A model generated the notes under the pieces. It was not told the DNA's origin. It saw nothing but the letters and a program-made list of their open reading frames with translations, and did no database searches. This document shows, piece after piece, positions 1 through 7,798 of a stretch of DNA of 64,000 bases. Numbering within the stretch: position 1 is the stretch's first letter; each line of letters starts with the position of its first letter. Source of the DNA: an uncultured Bacteroidales bacterium (lineage in GTDB: Bacteria; Bacteroidota; Bacteroidia; Bacteroidales; Bacteroidaceae); contig CADBXL010000019.1 of NCBI GenBank assembly GCA_902798615.1, forward strand, positions 1 to 64,000, in the 5' to 3' direction. The translations under genes were made by a program, and so were the position numbers.

Positions 1-279
1 AGAGGTTGCTGTATCGTATTCACGTTCGGTAGGAGACACACCTTCTGCATCCTGATAGCCATAACGTTCCCCAACCAACAACAGATACACCTCTGACTTG
101 ACTGCTTGTTCAAGATAAGCAATTTGTGCAGAAACATCCTGTGCAGGCTGTTCTTCGAAAAGAAACGGCTCGAAGTAACGCGAAAAAAGGGCATCCTGAC
201 GGATATATTCTGCCAAGCGTTTCCTTTCTTCAGCAAACTCAGATTGCACGCTACTTATAAAGATATGCTTCTTCATCAT
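1..279 (-). CDS. DUF4062 domain protein, N-terminal part (cut by window edge)
   Basis: The reverse strand reads MMKKHIFISSVQSEF..., continuing without a stop through position 1, so only the first 93 codons are visible. The opening (KKHIFISSVQSEFAEERK), then DALFSRYFEPFLFEE, then VYLLLVGERYGYQD matches what I know of DUF4062, a TIR-like N-terminal module found on larger ATPase or regulatory proteins in Bacteroidota. The C-terminal effector half lies outside the window, so the full function cannot be read. Two adjacent ATG codons are possible starts. A TAACTTTG box lies about 30 bp upstream. Defence or signalling roles are inference from the family only. Confidence 0.75.
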   Translation of the reverse strand, partial: MMKKHIFISSVQSEFAEERKRLAEYIRQDALFSRYFEPFLFEEQPAQDVSAQIAYLEQAVKSEVYLLLVGERYGYQDAEGVSPTEREYDTATS

Positions 280-309
280 TTAGGTATGTATTTTGACTCT
301 TATTGGCTA

Positions 310-317
310 CAAAGTTA
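310..317 (-). promoter_or_regulatory. -7 promoter box for the DUF4062 gene
   Basis: The reverse strand reads TAACTTTG, the Bacteroidota -7 consensus TAnnTTTG, 31 bp before the start codon. The same surroundings (GGCTACAAAGTTA followed by an AATAACC...GTTATT imperfect hairpin) recur before the DUF4298 gene at 11.8 kb. Confidence 0.6.
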
Positions 318-414
318 CATATTTTCTCCCAAATAACCTTCGGTTAATGTGAGTTATTTTCTTTTCATAGTTCTATTTTTGTGATTTTATATATAATTTA
401 GGATTTCTATGCCT

Positions 415-560
415 CTTTCGTGAGTCCCAAGTAAGTCCCTTGTGACTCCCATGTAAGTCCCATTTTTCGCCCATTCTAATGAACGAACTTGGAACGGCTT
501 TGAAACGGACTTGAAGCGAAGGAAGAGCGGAGGCATAACGAAGGCATAGCGAAGCTTGAA
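415..560. repeat. 11-bp phased repeat array A
   Basis: Two blocks of degenerate 11-mers. The first has TAAGTCCCTTG, TGACTCCCATG and TAAGTCCCATT; the second has ACGGCTTTGAA, ACGGACTTGAA, GCGAAGGAAGA, GCGGAGGCATA, ACGAAGGCATA and GCGAAGCTTGA, all at exact 11-bp spacing. The reverse complement aligns with the arrays at 37.2 kb and 52.5 kb: AAGTCCGTT units, then GAATGGG, then TGGGACTTACA units. It lies beyond the inverted repeat of the VirE module, on the far side from the gene. Confidence 0.8.
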
Positions 561-611
561 GAGAATGATGATTTGAAGAAAAAAGTCAGGGAAAAGAGGA
601 TGTTGTGAAAA

Positions 612-850
612 TGGGGTGAAACCCTTGCTTAGAAAAAAATTAAAAGTTTTTGAGGTAGGGGGTTTCACCTTATGCAAAAACAGGGTTTTACGCATTGATT
701 ATCAAGGATTTATGAAGGGTAAAAACCCCTATAAAATATTATCTTCTTTTTTGAGGGGTTTCACCCATTCTTTCTTCTTGATTATCAGTATGTTATATAG
801 AGAAAACGGTATGGGTGAAACCCCCTACCTCAAAAACTTTTGATTTTTTA
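612..850. repeat. Inverted repeat with private GGGTGAAACCC motif, upstream of VirE gene 1
   Basis: Arms at about 633-669 and 814-850 are near-perfect reverse complements (about 36 bp, one mismatch seen), sharing AAAAGTTTTTGAGGTAGGGG and then GTTTCACC. Further copies of GGGGTGAAACCC lie at 613-625 and, inverted, at 755-766. The motif is not seen elsewhere in the window. The repeat ends about 300 bp before the VirE start, as at the second VirE locus. Confidence 0.85.
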
Positions 851-1004
851 TATTTGGCTCCTGAAACTCTATGGTTTTCGCATGGATTGTGTTATCGGTT
901 TTAACAAAAAACTTGGTGCGTTTTTTTATTTGAGAACTAATATTCTGATAGAGAAACAGTTGCGAAAAAGTAAATAAAATTGAGCGAAAATTTTTGTGTT
1001 TTTC

Positions 1005-1035
1005 TTTGGTATTCCGCGAAAAAATTGTACCTTTG
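1005..1035 (+). promoter_or_regulatory. Promoter of VirE gene 1
   Basis: TTTG at 1005-1008 and TACCTTTG at 1028-1035 are separated by 19 bp, a canonical Bacteroidota -33/-7 pair. A leader of about 110 nt follows. It contains TTAACAATTAAATTCTTTTT just before the start, which is nearly identical to the leader of the second VirE gene. Confidence 0.8.
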
Positions 1036-1146
1036 CACCTTGGTTCTGAATCGTCAGAACTAACCTGAAAAACGATCAACTAACTTAATCGTGATCAGGG
1101 AGAGAATATATATCAAGTTTAACAATTAAATTCTTTTTTTTCAACT

Positions 1147-2331
1147 ATGCAGAAACTAACTCTTGCAGAACAGGTAGCTCTTGTTGAGGGCTTCCTGAAT
1201 GACAACTTCGCCTTCAGATTTAATGAAGTGCGTGACACTTTTGAGTTCAAGGTTCTCAATCCGGAAATGGGTGGAAACCTTAAGAACACAGACTTTGAAC
1301 CTCTTAAAGAGGAGGCTCTCAACTCTATCATTCTTGAGGCGATGAAAGCTGGTATCGAGGGTAAGGTTGCCGACCTCGTAAAGCGTATCATCTACTCAGC
1401 AGCTACAGAATCTTTCAATCCTCTTCAGGCTTATCTCAAGGGACTTCCGAAATGGGATGGCAAGGATCGTGTGGGTGAACTTATCAGCAGTATTCCTTCT
1501 GTTGACGATGAAAAGGCGCATTTCATCCGTATCTGGTTCAGATCAATAGTGGCTCACTGGCTTTGTATGGAAAGCATCTACGGCAATCAACTTGTTGTGA
1601 TGTTTATCGGCGCTCAAGGTTGCCGAAAGGGTTCCTTTATCAAAAAACTACTTCCTGAACACCTTCAGAAGTACTATCTTGACCATATCAACCTCACGAA
1701 TAAGCATGATACGGATATGGCTCTGGCAAATTGCGGTCTTGTGAACTTTGACGAATTTGACAGATACACCGACAAGCAGCAGGCAACCTTGAAGTATATC
1801 ATCACCAAGGCAGAGGTCAACGCGCGTAAGATTTATGGTAGAAATATCACTTTGCGCCCTCGTATGGCATCATTCGTGGCTACTACGAATGAGCCTCGTC
1901 CTCTGAAAGATAAGACAGGAACTCGCCGTTTCATCGTGGTTAAGGTTCCTTCTGATTCCATGATGCCCGACCTTGAAATAGACTACGAGCAGTTCTATGC
2001 CCAGCTTGTATATGAGGTGTGCGAGCAGAAGGAAATGTATTGGCTTACTCAGGAAGAGAACAAGCGATTGCAGATTCTCAACAAGGATTTTTGTGCTGTG
2101 GATGATTTCACGGCTATGCTCATCACTTGCTTCCGCAAGCCGAATGATGACGAACAAGGCTGTGAAATGTCAAGTCTGGATATCCTCACCACTATTCAAC
2201 AGAAATATCCGAAGTTGAAGATTGACCGCAAGAGCCAATCAATCCTTGGTGCAAATCTCTCATCTATGGGTATCATCAGCCGTCACACAAAGAAGGGTAA
2301 TGTCTATACGGTGGTTAGAATAGCGGCATAA
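1147..2331 (+). CDS. VirE/VapE-family helicase-like protein with DUF3874 C-terminus (copy 1)
   Basis: 394 aa. The family signature LPKWDGKDRV is at about residues 100-109. A P-loop-like segment is at 155-163, Walker B-like NFDEFD at 200-205, sensor-like ATTNEP at 245-250 and a TGTRRF arginine element follows; a DUF3874-like region covers about 320-394. VirE/VapE proteins are P-loop ATPases related to SF3 helicases, found on mobile islands and prophages. The Walker A is unusual: it reads GAQGCRKGS where the second copy at 50.75 kb reads GCQGCGKTT, so ATP binding may be altered. No primase domain is fused. An inverted repeat and an 11-mer array lie upstream. A replication or mobilisation role for the flanking repeats is inference. 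Confidence 0.8.
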   Translation: MQKLTLAEQVALVEGFLNDNFAFRFNEVRDTFEFKVLNPEMGGNLKNTDFEPLKEEALNSIILEAMKAGIEGKVADLVKRIIYSAATESFNPLQAYLKGLPKWDGKDRVGELISSIPSVDDEKAHFIRIWFRSIVAHWLCMESIYGNQLVVMFIGAQGCRKGSFIKKLLPEHLQKYYLDHINLTNKHDTDMALANCGLVNFDEFDRYTDKQQATLKYIITKAEVNARKIYGRNITLRPRMASFVATTNEPRPLKDKTGTRRFIVVKVPSDSMMPDLEIDYEQFYAQLVYEVCEQKEMYWLTQEENKRLQILNKDFCAVDDFTAMLITCFRKPNDDEQGCEMSSLDILTTIQQKYPKLKIDRKSQSILGANLSSMGIISRHTKKGNVYTVVRIAA

Positions 2332-2686
2332 ATGTATAATCAAAATAGGAGATAAAGCTTATTAATGGCTCTTATCTCCTATTTTCACGAGGCTCACGCA
2401 AAGGATATGCATCAAGATAAATGTGTGTAACAACCTATCGTACCATCTCGTAGGTGAATAGGCTACCTTTGTTGAGATTGCGCCAAGCAATAATTCACTT
2501 TAACTACATAATCAAATAATAAGAAAGCAATGAAAATTCCACTTATTCCATAGACTGGCTCCTTCAATATGCAGGAGTGACGGGTTTTTATGCTAAAAAT
2601 GTGACAGAATTCAAGAAATCTTATAATAAAAACACTTATTTAAGAAAAAAATCATAGATAATAGCTCGATTTTAAACTATTATTTG
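2332..2686. other. Gene-free stretch between VirE gene 1 and the XRE gene
   Basis: Apart from the terminator I see no coding signal. A 12-bp word AGATTGCGCCAA at 2475-2486 recurs at 5106-5117; that could be chance or a trace of a mobile boundary. Confidence 0.4.
2345..2386 (+). terminator. Rho-independent-like terminator after VirE gene 1
   Basis: AATAGGAGATAA pairs with TTATCTCCTATT and is followed by TTT, starting 14 bp after the stop codon. Confidence 0.7.
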
Positions 2687-2719
2687 TATATTTGTAGCGT
2701 AAAAGTTTAATATTAAACT
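2687..2719 (+). promoter_or_regulatory. Promoter and palindromic operator of the XRE gene
   Basis: TATATTTG at 2687-2694 fits the -7 box. A perfect 16-bp palindrome AGTTTAATATTAAACT lies at 2704-2719, between the -7 box and the start codon at 2723. A partial copy (TTTTAAACTATT) lies at about 2670-2682. This layout suits autorepression by the HTH protein. Confidence 0.7.
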
Positions 2720-2722
2720 ATT

Positions 2723-3052
2723 ATGGATGATATCTATATGCTTGCAGATGCCATAATCCTTAATAGGATAGGTAACAAATTGAAGGCAACAAGACTGAAA
2801 CAGAATATCACTCAACAGAGTCTTGCAGATTCTGCCGGGGTTTCTCTGTCTTCTCTGAAGAAAATAGAGAAAGGGGAAATCGGTTCGTTTGATTCTTTTT
2901 TGAGGGTGTTACGCACATTAGGGAAACTTGATGTGCTTCAGCCTTTGGTGGATGAAGAGCAGCTTAGCCCGAGTGAATACTATGAACTCGTTCAATCAAT
3001 CAAGGCAAAACACCAACGAAAAAGAGCATCCAGAATGTATAAGTCAAGTTGA
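2723..3052 (+). CDS. XRE/HipB-like helix-turn-helix regulator, no HipA partner
   Basis: 109 aa. Residues about 17-70 form a typical HTH_3 domain (LKATRLKQNITQQSLADSAG, then SLSSLKKIEKGE). The rest (LGKLDVLQPLV, SPSEYYEL, basic tail QRKRASR) resembles antitoxins that precede hipA-like kinase genes in Bacteroidota. No hipA follows: within 50 bp there is a tRNA-like relic, a terminator and an opposing gene. It is therefore probably an orphan antitoxin or regulator left by a deletion. The 16-bp palindrome in its leader points to autoregulation. DNA binding is secure; the partner and role are unknown. Confidence 0.8.
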   Translation: MDDIYMLADAIILNRIGNKLKATRLKQNITQQSLADSAGVSLSSLKKIEKGEIGSFDSFLRVLRTLGKLDVLQPLVDEEQLSPSEYYELVQSIKAKHQRKRASRMYKSS

Positions 3053-3099
3053 AAAATCTTTCCCGAATACTACCAAGATTAGCATTGTGGAAAATCGCT

Positions 3100-3152
3100 T
3101 TTGGGGGCTCATAATCTGGAGGTCACTAGTTCAAGCTCAGGCTGGTACACAC
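3100..3152 (+). pseudogene. tRNA 3'-half-like relic
   Basis: GGGGGCTCATAATC resembles an anticodon arm with loop CTCATAA (anticodon CAU), GGAGGTCAC a variable region, and TAGTTCAAGCTCAGG a T arm. The T-stem and anticodon-stem pairings are poor and the 5' half is not recognisable. It is followed at once by a terminator. It may be the tRNA end copied or left by a mobile element. Confidence 0.4.
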
Positions 3153-3159
3153 TAAAATA

Positions 3160-3192
3160 AAGGAGTTGCGAATTAATCGTAACTCCTTTTTT
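3160..3192 (+). terminator. Terminator after the tRNA-like relic
   Basis: GGAGTTGCG pairs with CGTAACTCC around an AATTAAT loop and is followed by six T. Confidence 0.75.
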
Positions 3193-3251
3193 CATGTCTG
3201 CGTAAACATATTTTTTTTTATATCAAATTCAATTCTTTTTAGGCACAGATG

Positions 3252-4694
3252 TTATATAAAAAGATCGTCAATGGTTATTTGAGAGAGGAATGTGTCAGAA
3301 TATTCATTACGACGCACTGGTGCAGCACTGACGAGAGTAGGATGGAATGTCTTCGATGGCATCATCTTTTCTAATACCTCTATGCGATGGGTGATTTTTT
3401 CTGAATACGCCTTTGTAACAACATACTCAGACTTGCAGAATTTCATCTCACAGACATTTACTACATCATCTGCTCGATCGATAATCAAGTCTATCTGCAC
3501 ACCCTCCTGTCCATCATCACCACGAAGAATAAAGGATGATTCACGAGATGAAACTCCTGCTATCTGCAGTGTATGTTTAATTTGGTCTATATGTTGCAAA
3601 CATACCTCTTCAAAAGCGATTCCACGCCATGATGTAATCTCAGACTCTTTAAGATGATGCATCCAGTAGTCTGTTTCATCTATATGGCGAAGCTCCTTGA
3701 AATGGATCCAGAACCAGCAGAAGCAATCCGATAATTTATAGCGCAGAATATCTCTTTGATTGCTGCCAAAGGGCATATAGGTGGAAACAATACCACTACC
3801 AATAAGAGCTTTAAGAACTTTTGTAAAATCTCCATTCGCATTCTTACCGATTTGATTAGCAATCTCATCGCGGGTAAAACCTCCATGTCGTTTTCCCAAA
3901 TAGCGGACTATACTCATACATATGTCTGCATGGTCAAAAACGGAATTGAACAGACGGTCGAACTCATCACCTAGTTTTGCTCTGCGAGAAAAGAACAATG
4001 CATCAATGTTCTGTGCCAGGCTCATTGACGGATTAAAGAAGTCAAGATAATAAGGAATTCCTCCTAAAATCATATAAGCCTGCGCAATGTTGTAACGAGA
4101 CATTTTAATGTTACGACTGAGGAAAAACTCTTCACACTCACGCAAATTGAAAGGATACAGATGAACTTCGCAGGTCAATCTGCCATACAAGCCACCTTTG
4201 TTATTGATGAGGTTGTCAAGCATCCAAGAGGTTGCTGATCCGCAAACAACAAAACATATATTATGACGACTGCATGCCCAACCATTCCAAAATGCTTCAA
4301 GAGCAGTGAGAAAGCCTGAGCGAGGTGTGTCCATCCAAGGCAATTCATCGATGAATACTACCTGACGAGTCCCATTGTCTTGACGTTCCAGAAACTGTTC
4401 CAATCTGAAGAAGGCTTCCATCCATGAACGCGGAGCCTCCCCTCCCTCCATGCCATGACGGATTAGAGAGAAATGGAAGTTCTGTAACTGGTCACGAAGC
4501 GTCACCTTTCGTGTGCGGTCATAAGGTGAAAGTCCTGTGTGGTGAAAGGTCATATTGTCACGAAACACTTCGTTGATAAGAAATGTTTTACCTACGCGAC
4601 GACGACCATACACAGCCACAAATTCGGCTCTGCCACTTTCGAAAGCTCGACTAAGCTCTGCGATTTCTTGCTTTCTACCAATTATCTGACACAT
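3252..4694 (-). CDS. ATPase_2 / DUF234-type ATP-binding protein
   Basis: About 480 aa. The start MCQIIGRKQEIAELSRAFES leads into the P-loop YGRRRVGKTFL, then the Walker B-like VVFIDELPWMDT and sensor FVVCGSATSWM. The C-terminal part (EEVCLQHI, then QIDLIIDRADDVVNVCEMKF) is a DUF234-like restriction-nuclease fold with a D...ExK arrangement. These proteins are widespread in gut Bacteroidetes and their role is unsettled; a nuclease-linked or regulatory ATPase is inferred. I chose the internal ATG at 4692-4694 because an upstream in-frame ATG at 4719-4721 overlaps the TAACTTTG promoter box. Transcribed alone, toward the XRE gene. Confidence 0.8.
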   Translation of the reverse strand: MCQIIGRKQEIAELSRAFESGRAEFVAVYGRRRVGKTFLINEVFRDNMTFHHTGLSPYDRTRKVTLRDQLQNFHFSLIRHGMEGGEAPRSWMEAFFRLEQFLERQDNGTRQVVFIDELPWMDTPRSGFLTALEAFWNGWACSRHNICFVVCGSATSWMLDNLINNKGGLYGRLTCEVHLYPFNLRECEEFFLSRNIKMSRYNIAQAYMILGGIPYYLDFFNPSMSLAQNIDALFFSRRAKLGDEFDRLFNSVFDHADICMSIVRYLGKRHGGFTRDEIANQIGKNANGDFTKVLKALIGSGIVSTYMPFGSNQRDILRYKLSDCFCWFWIHFKELRHIDETDYWMHHLKESEITSWRGIAFEEVCLQHIDQIKHTLQIAGVSSRESSFILRGDDGQEGVQIDLIIDRADDVVNVCEMKFCKSEYVVTKAYSEKITHRIEVLEKMMPSKTFHPTLVSAAPVRRNEYSDTFLSQITIDDLFI

Positions 4695-4718
4695 ACTCTT
4701 TCTATTTTTATGATGCTG

Positions 4719-4726
4719 CAAAGTTA
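4719..4726 (-). promoter_or_regulatory. -7 box of the ATPase_2 gene
   Basis: Reverse strand TAACTTTG followed by GCA, 25 bp before the chosen ATG. Confidence 0.65.
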
Positions 4727-5081
4727 ATGATTATTTCTCAAAATAGAACTATTTAAATGTTAAATCTTGAATAAAAATGCGTTTATTTCGCTAAAACCAT
4801 CAATTTTTACACTTTTTAGCGGAATAAGATAAGAATTTTCTAAATAGTTGTATCTATCTGTCGATTGTGGACTATGCAATTTGTCATTGAAATCATTTTG
4901 ACGATTTGACATTACCTCTCCAACCCTTCTGTTAAGAACCTCCTGAGATGAAGATGGGTGATGTCGTTCTTACAATTGCTTTTCATGTTATTTTATAAAA
5001 GATAAAATCTTATATTTTTGAGATTTATCTTGTATAATTCACATATTTGCCCCAAAATGACTATTGAATGACGTTATAATC

Positions 5082-5116
5082 TGGCGCAATCTCGACTTTT
5101 TTACCAGATTGCGCCA
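5082..5116. repeat. Hairpin TGGCGCAATCT / AGATTGCGCCA
   Basis: Perfect 11-bp arms separated by 13 bp, in the 1-kb gene-free stretch 4727-5774. No clear T tract follows on either strand. The rest of that stretch before 5128 shows nothing I recognise. Confidence 0.6.
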
Positions 5117-5127
5117 ACTTATAACTT

Positions 5128-5550
5128 AACGTGAGTTCGACGACTTGCCCTTAAGACAAACAGCAAGCTGTTTTAACTGACAATAATTTCCAATCTTACC
5201 AATCTTCAACCATAAAGAAAGGCTCGCTGACGCGAATTAAAGAAAGCAAATGGACAATAAATTTTATCAGTAAATTAATTTACTGGTTTAATTTTCTTAG
5301 AATTTCTTCGCAAAGCTCAGGCGCTACGCGGAGTCCTTTCAAAAAACATCTCAGGGCGCAAGCCCGGTTTCTTATTGGATTAAAGATTGCGTAGATTGGG
5401 AACTTGCCTTAGCTTGTTGAGCCTAAGCGAAGAACTTGCGTAGCTTGTTGAGCTTTGCGAAAAATTATTGTCAGTTCAGCATCGGAGATGCGTTTACATT
5501 GAATTTTTCGCAAAGTTCAACAAGCCGAAGCAAGTCGTCGAACTGACGTT
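5128..5550. repeat. Palindromic intergenic element E1 with AACGT-N-AGTTCGAC ends
   Basis: Begins AACGTGAGTTCGACGACTTG and ends with its near reverse complement (AAGTCGTCGAACTGACGTT). The interior has modules shared with E2 at 7.2 kb: AAGACAAACAGCAAGCTGTT, CGCAAAGCTCAGGCG and GCTCAGGCGCTACGCGGAGT (also at 11.4 kb). No ORF. Behaves like a MITE-type element. Confidence 0.7.
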
Positions 5551-5774
5551 GTCATTATTTTTTTCTTGACATCCTGTTCCTTGTTGTCTTTATCGTTATC
5601 GTTGTCCTTAACGTCGAATATTGCTTACACTAAATTCTGGCAACAAAGTTACAAATATTTTACGAAAACAGCGAAAGCCTCTTGATAAAAGAGGCAAACA
5701 TACAATTGTGACAGGTAATTTTTTCCATAGATTCGTAATTACTCACGAAGTGTATTCCGCGCCTTCCTCCGAAG

Positions 5775-7028
5775 TCACACCTCCATCAGCCATTTCCACA
5801 CTGGTTCCACGGGTATTCCCTCTTCCATGCCCTCCTCATCATACGTAATCAGCAAGCATTTCCAGTCCTCGTGAGCTTTGGCATATTTCGTCAGTGGCGG
5901 CACCTCCCTGTTGTAAGTGGTCTCATCCTTGATGCTGTACGACACCTGGATGGCCAGCTTCTCTTCGGGCACTATGAAGTCTATCTCCTTGTCAGCATTC
6001 AGATAATACACATTCTCCTTGCCGTATCGTCTGAATAGTTCCACCGCCACCATGTTTTCCAGCAGCGAAGTCTCCGAGTTCATCAGGAACAGATTCAGCA
6101 ATCCGTTGTCAATGAAGTAGTATTTCTTCTGCGTTTCCTTCTCAGTCAGCTTACCCACCTCGTTCTCCATGGGCAGTATCAGCCAACTATCAGCGGCATA
6201 ACCCGCATAGTCTATCGTAGTAGGCACACTGATGGGCGACCCCGTTGACACAATCACATTCTTCAGCCTGTTATACGACAGCGGTTGCTTCACGCTCTCT
6301 GCCATCTTCTTAATCAGGATGTTCAGTACTCTGTCATTTTTAATGTTGTTTCGGGCACAGATGTCACCAAGGTAAATCTTCTGGTACAGGCTAGAAAGCA
6401 TAGCCCGCTTGTTCTTAAACGACAGAATCTCTGGCAGACCACCATAATAGAAGTACTCATTCAGATGCCGCTTCACCTCACTTCTCTGAATCGTGTCATA
6501 CTCCCAATGCTCCTTCAGTTCCACCTGCTGCGCTGCCAAATACTCTTTGAATGAATATGGGTATGCATCATAGATAAAGAACCGCCCGCCCAGCGTAGTT
6601 GCCACCTCCTTGCTCAGCATCTTCGCATTGCTGCCCGTCACATACACTCTGTATTTCGCATCAGCCAACCTCCGCACGAACTTGTCCCAGTGAGGAATGT
6701 TCTGCACCTCGTCCAGAAACACCACCGGCTTCTTACCATACAGTTCCAGATGGGCCTCTAGCAGACTGTTGAAGTCCTCCGTCTGGAATTCCGCCAGACG
6801 CTCATCCTCAAAGTCCACAAACAGAATCTCGTCCCATCCCTTTCCAGCAGCCTGCAGCTGACGCACACGCTGATACAGCAGGTACGACTTACCCGCATGT
6901 CTAACGCCAACTATCACATAGTTGCCGTTCTCTTCGAATTCTACGGGACGGTTCACAATCACCGCCTCATCTACCTCGCGTTGCTTACTAATCAGGCATT
7001 GTTTGATGACATCCTTACTGACACTCAT
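5775..7028 (-). CDS. AAA_14 / DUF4143 ATPase
   Basis: 417 aa. After an N-terminal arm (EAVIVNRPVEFE) comes the P-loop VGVRHAGKSYLLYQ at about residues 41-54, Walker B-like PVVFLDEVQNI, and RVYVTGSNAKML. The C-terminal DUF4143 region (YFYYGGLPEIL, YFIDNGLLNLFL, then KEIDFIVPEEKLAIQVSY) has a restriction-endonuclease-like tail. Common in gut Bacteroidetes; function not established. It is alone between two palindromic elements (E1 and E2), which may mean it moved with them or that the region tolerates insertions. It shares no recognisable sequence with the other ATPase at 3.25 kb beyond the P-loop. Confidence 0.85.
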   Translation of the reverse strand: MSVSKDVIKQCLISKQREVDEAVIVNRPVEFEENGNYVIVGVRHAGKSYLLYQRVRQLQAAGKGWDEILFVDFEDERLAEFQTEDFNSLLEAHLELYGKKPVVFLDEVQNIPHWDKFVRRLADAKYRVYVTGSNAKMLSKEVATTLGGRFFIYDAYPYSFKEYLAAQQVELKEHWEYDTIQRSEVKRHLNEYFYYGGLPEILSFKNKRAMLSSLYQKIYLGDICARNNIKNDRVLNILIKKMAESVKQPLSYNRLKNVIVSTGSPISVPTTIDYAGYAADSWLILPMENEVGKLTEKETQKKYYFIDNGLLNLFLMNSETSLLENMVAVELFRRYGKENVYYLNADKEIDFIVPEEKLAIQVSYSIKDETTYNREVPPLTKYAKAHEDWKCLLITYDEEGMEEGIPVEPVWKWLMEV

Positions 7029-7076
7029 ATAAATTATATTTTATAAGAATTGCGTGATTTTATAAAGTTTGGTTTA

Positions 7077-7084
7077 CAAAGTTA
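7077..7084 (-). promoter_or_regulatory. -7 box of the AAA_14 gene
   Basis: Reverse strand TAACTTTG, about 50 bp before the start codon. Confidence 0.6.
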
Positions 7085-7210
7085 GGTATTTTTTATAAAA
7101 CAGAATTAATAAACTCTGATTTTTTGCTATATTTTCACCTTTTTTATCACAAAACCATAATTTTCCATGGCTATTCTTGTACTAGGGATGCCTCTTTCAT
7201 GGTTCCTATT

Positions 7211-7553
7211 AACGTGAGTTCGATGACTTGCTTTAGCTTGATGAGCTTCAGCGAATAATTGCCCTTAAGACAAACAGCAAGCTGTTTTTAACTGACAATA
7301 ATTTACAATCTACGATAAGAAACTGGGCTTGCGCCCTGATGTAGAAAGTAAATTAAAAGAAAATTAAACCAATAAATTAATTTCTTCGCAAAGCTCAGGC
7401 GCAAGCTGAATCCTGATAAAATTTATTGCTAATTTACTTTCCAAGATAATATCTTCGCGTAAGCGAGCCTTTCTCTTGGTAAAGCCTTGCGAATTTTTTT
7501 GTCAGTTCAGCCGCAAAGTTCAACAAGCCGAAGCAAGTCGTCGAACTGACGTT
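7211..7553. repeat. Palindromic intergenic element E2
   Basis: Starts AACGTGAGTTCGATGACTTG and ends AAGTCGTCGAACTGACGTT. It shares internal modules with E1 at 5.1 kb, partly in a different order, and includes CGCGTAAGCGAGCC. No ORF. Confidence 0.7.
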
Positions 7554-7770
7554 ATTTAACATTTTATATGGGTTCTAATATAGTTTTTCGGTGATTTGTG
7601 GCAATTTTATTCGGTGATTTGTGGAATTGAAGCTGGAATTATAATTGTTGTGTAAAAGAAACTGCAAAACAGCAAGCAGGAAATAATCGGGATGATTACG
7701 TGATTTTCGTTTTGGTGCACGGAGTAGTCAATATTCCTATGAAATGTGGAATTATCTCAGTATATTTTCG

Positions 7771-7778
7771 TACCTTTG
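7771..7778 (+). promoter_or_regulatory. -7 box for the GH3 gene
   Basis: TACCTTTG followed by CA, a strong -7 match, nearly 300 bp before the GH3 ATG. The intervening leader is almost entirely element E3. Further upstream a 15-bp word TTCGGTGATTTGTGG occurs twice (7587 and 7610), a possible regulator site. Confidence 0.6.
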
Positions 7779-7798
7779 CAGTATATTATTCTATTTTT

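Noticed and set aside
415..560. CRISPR array
   Set aside because: Units repeat every 11 bp with no spacers of constant length and no cas genes nearby.
616..843. 75-codon reading frame across locus A
   Set aside because: It runs through both arms of an inverted repeat and has no promoter or ribosome-binding context; frames here come from the repeat.
1147..2331. Virulence factor or T-DNA VirE2-type protein
   Set aside because: The motifs are those of VapE-like P-loop ATPases; the family name is historical.
3060..3250. HipA kinase partner for the XRE gene
   Set aside because: Only about 190 bp before the opposing ATPase gene's end, filled by the tRNA-like relic and a terminator.
2475..5117. 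Integrated element bounded by AGATTGCGCCAA direct repeats
   Set aside because: A 12-bp word alone is too weak, no integrase gene lies between, and the second copy is part of a local hairpin.
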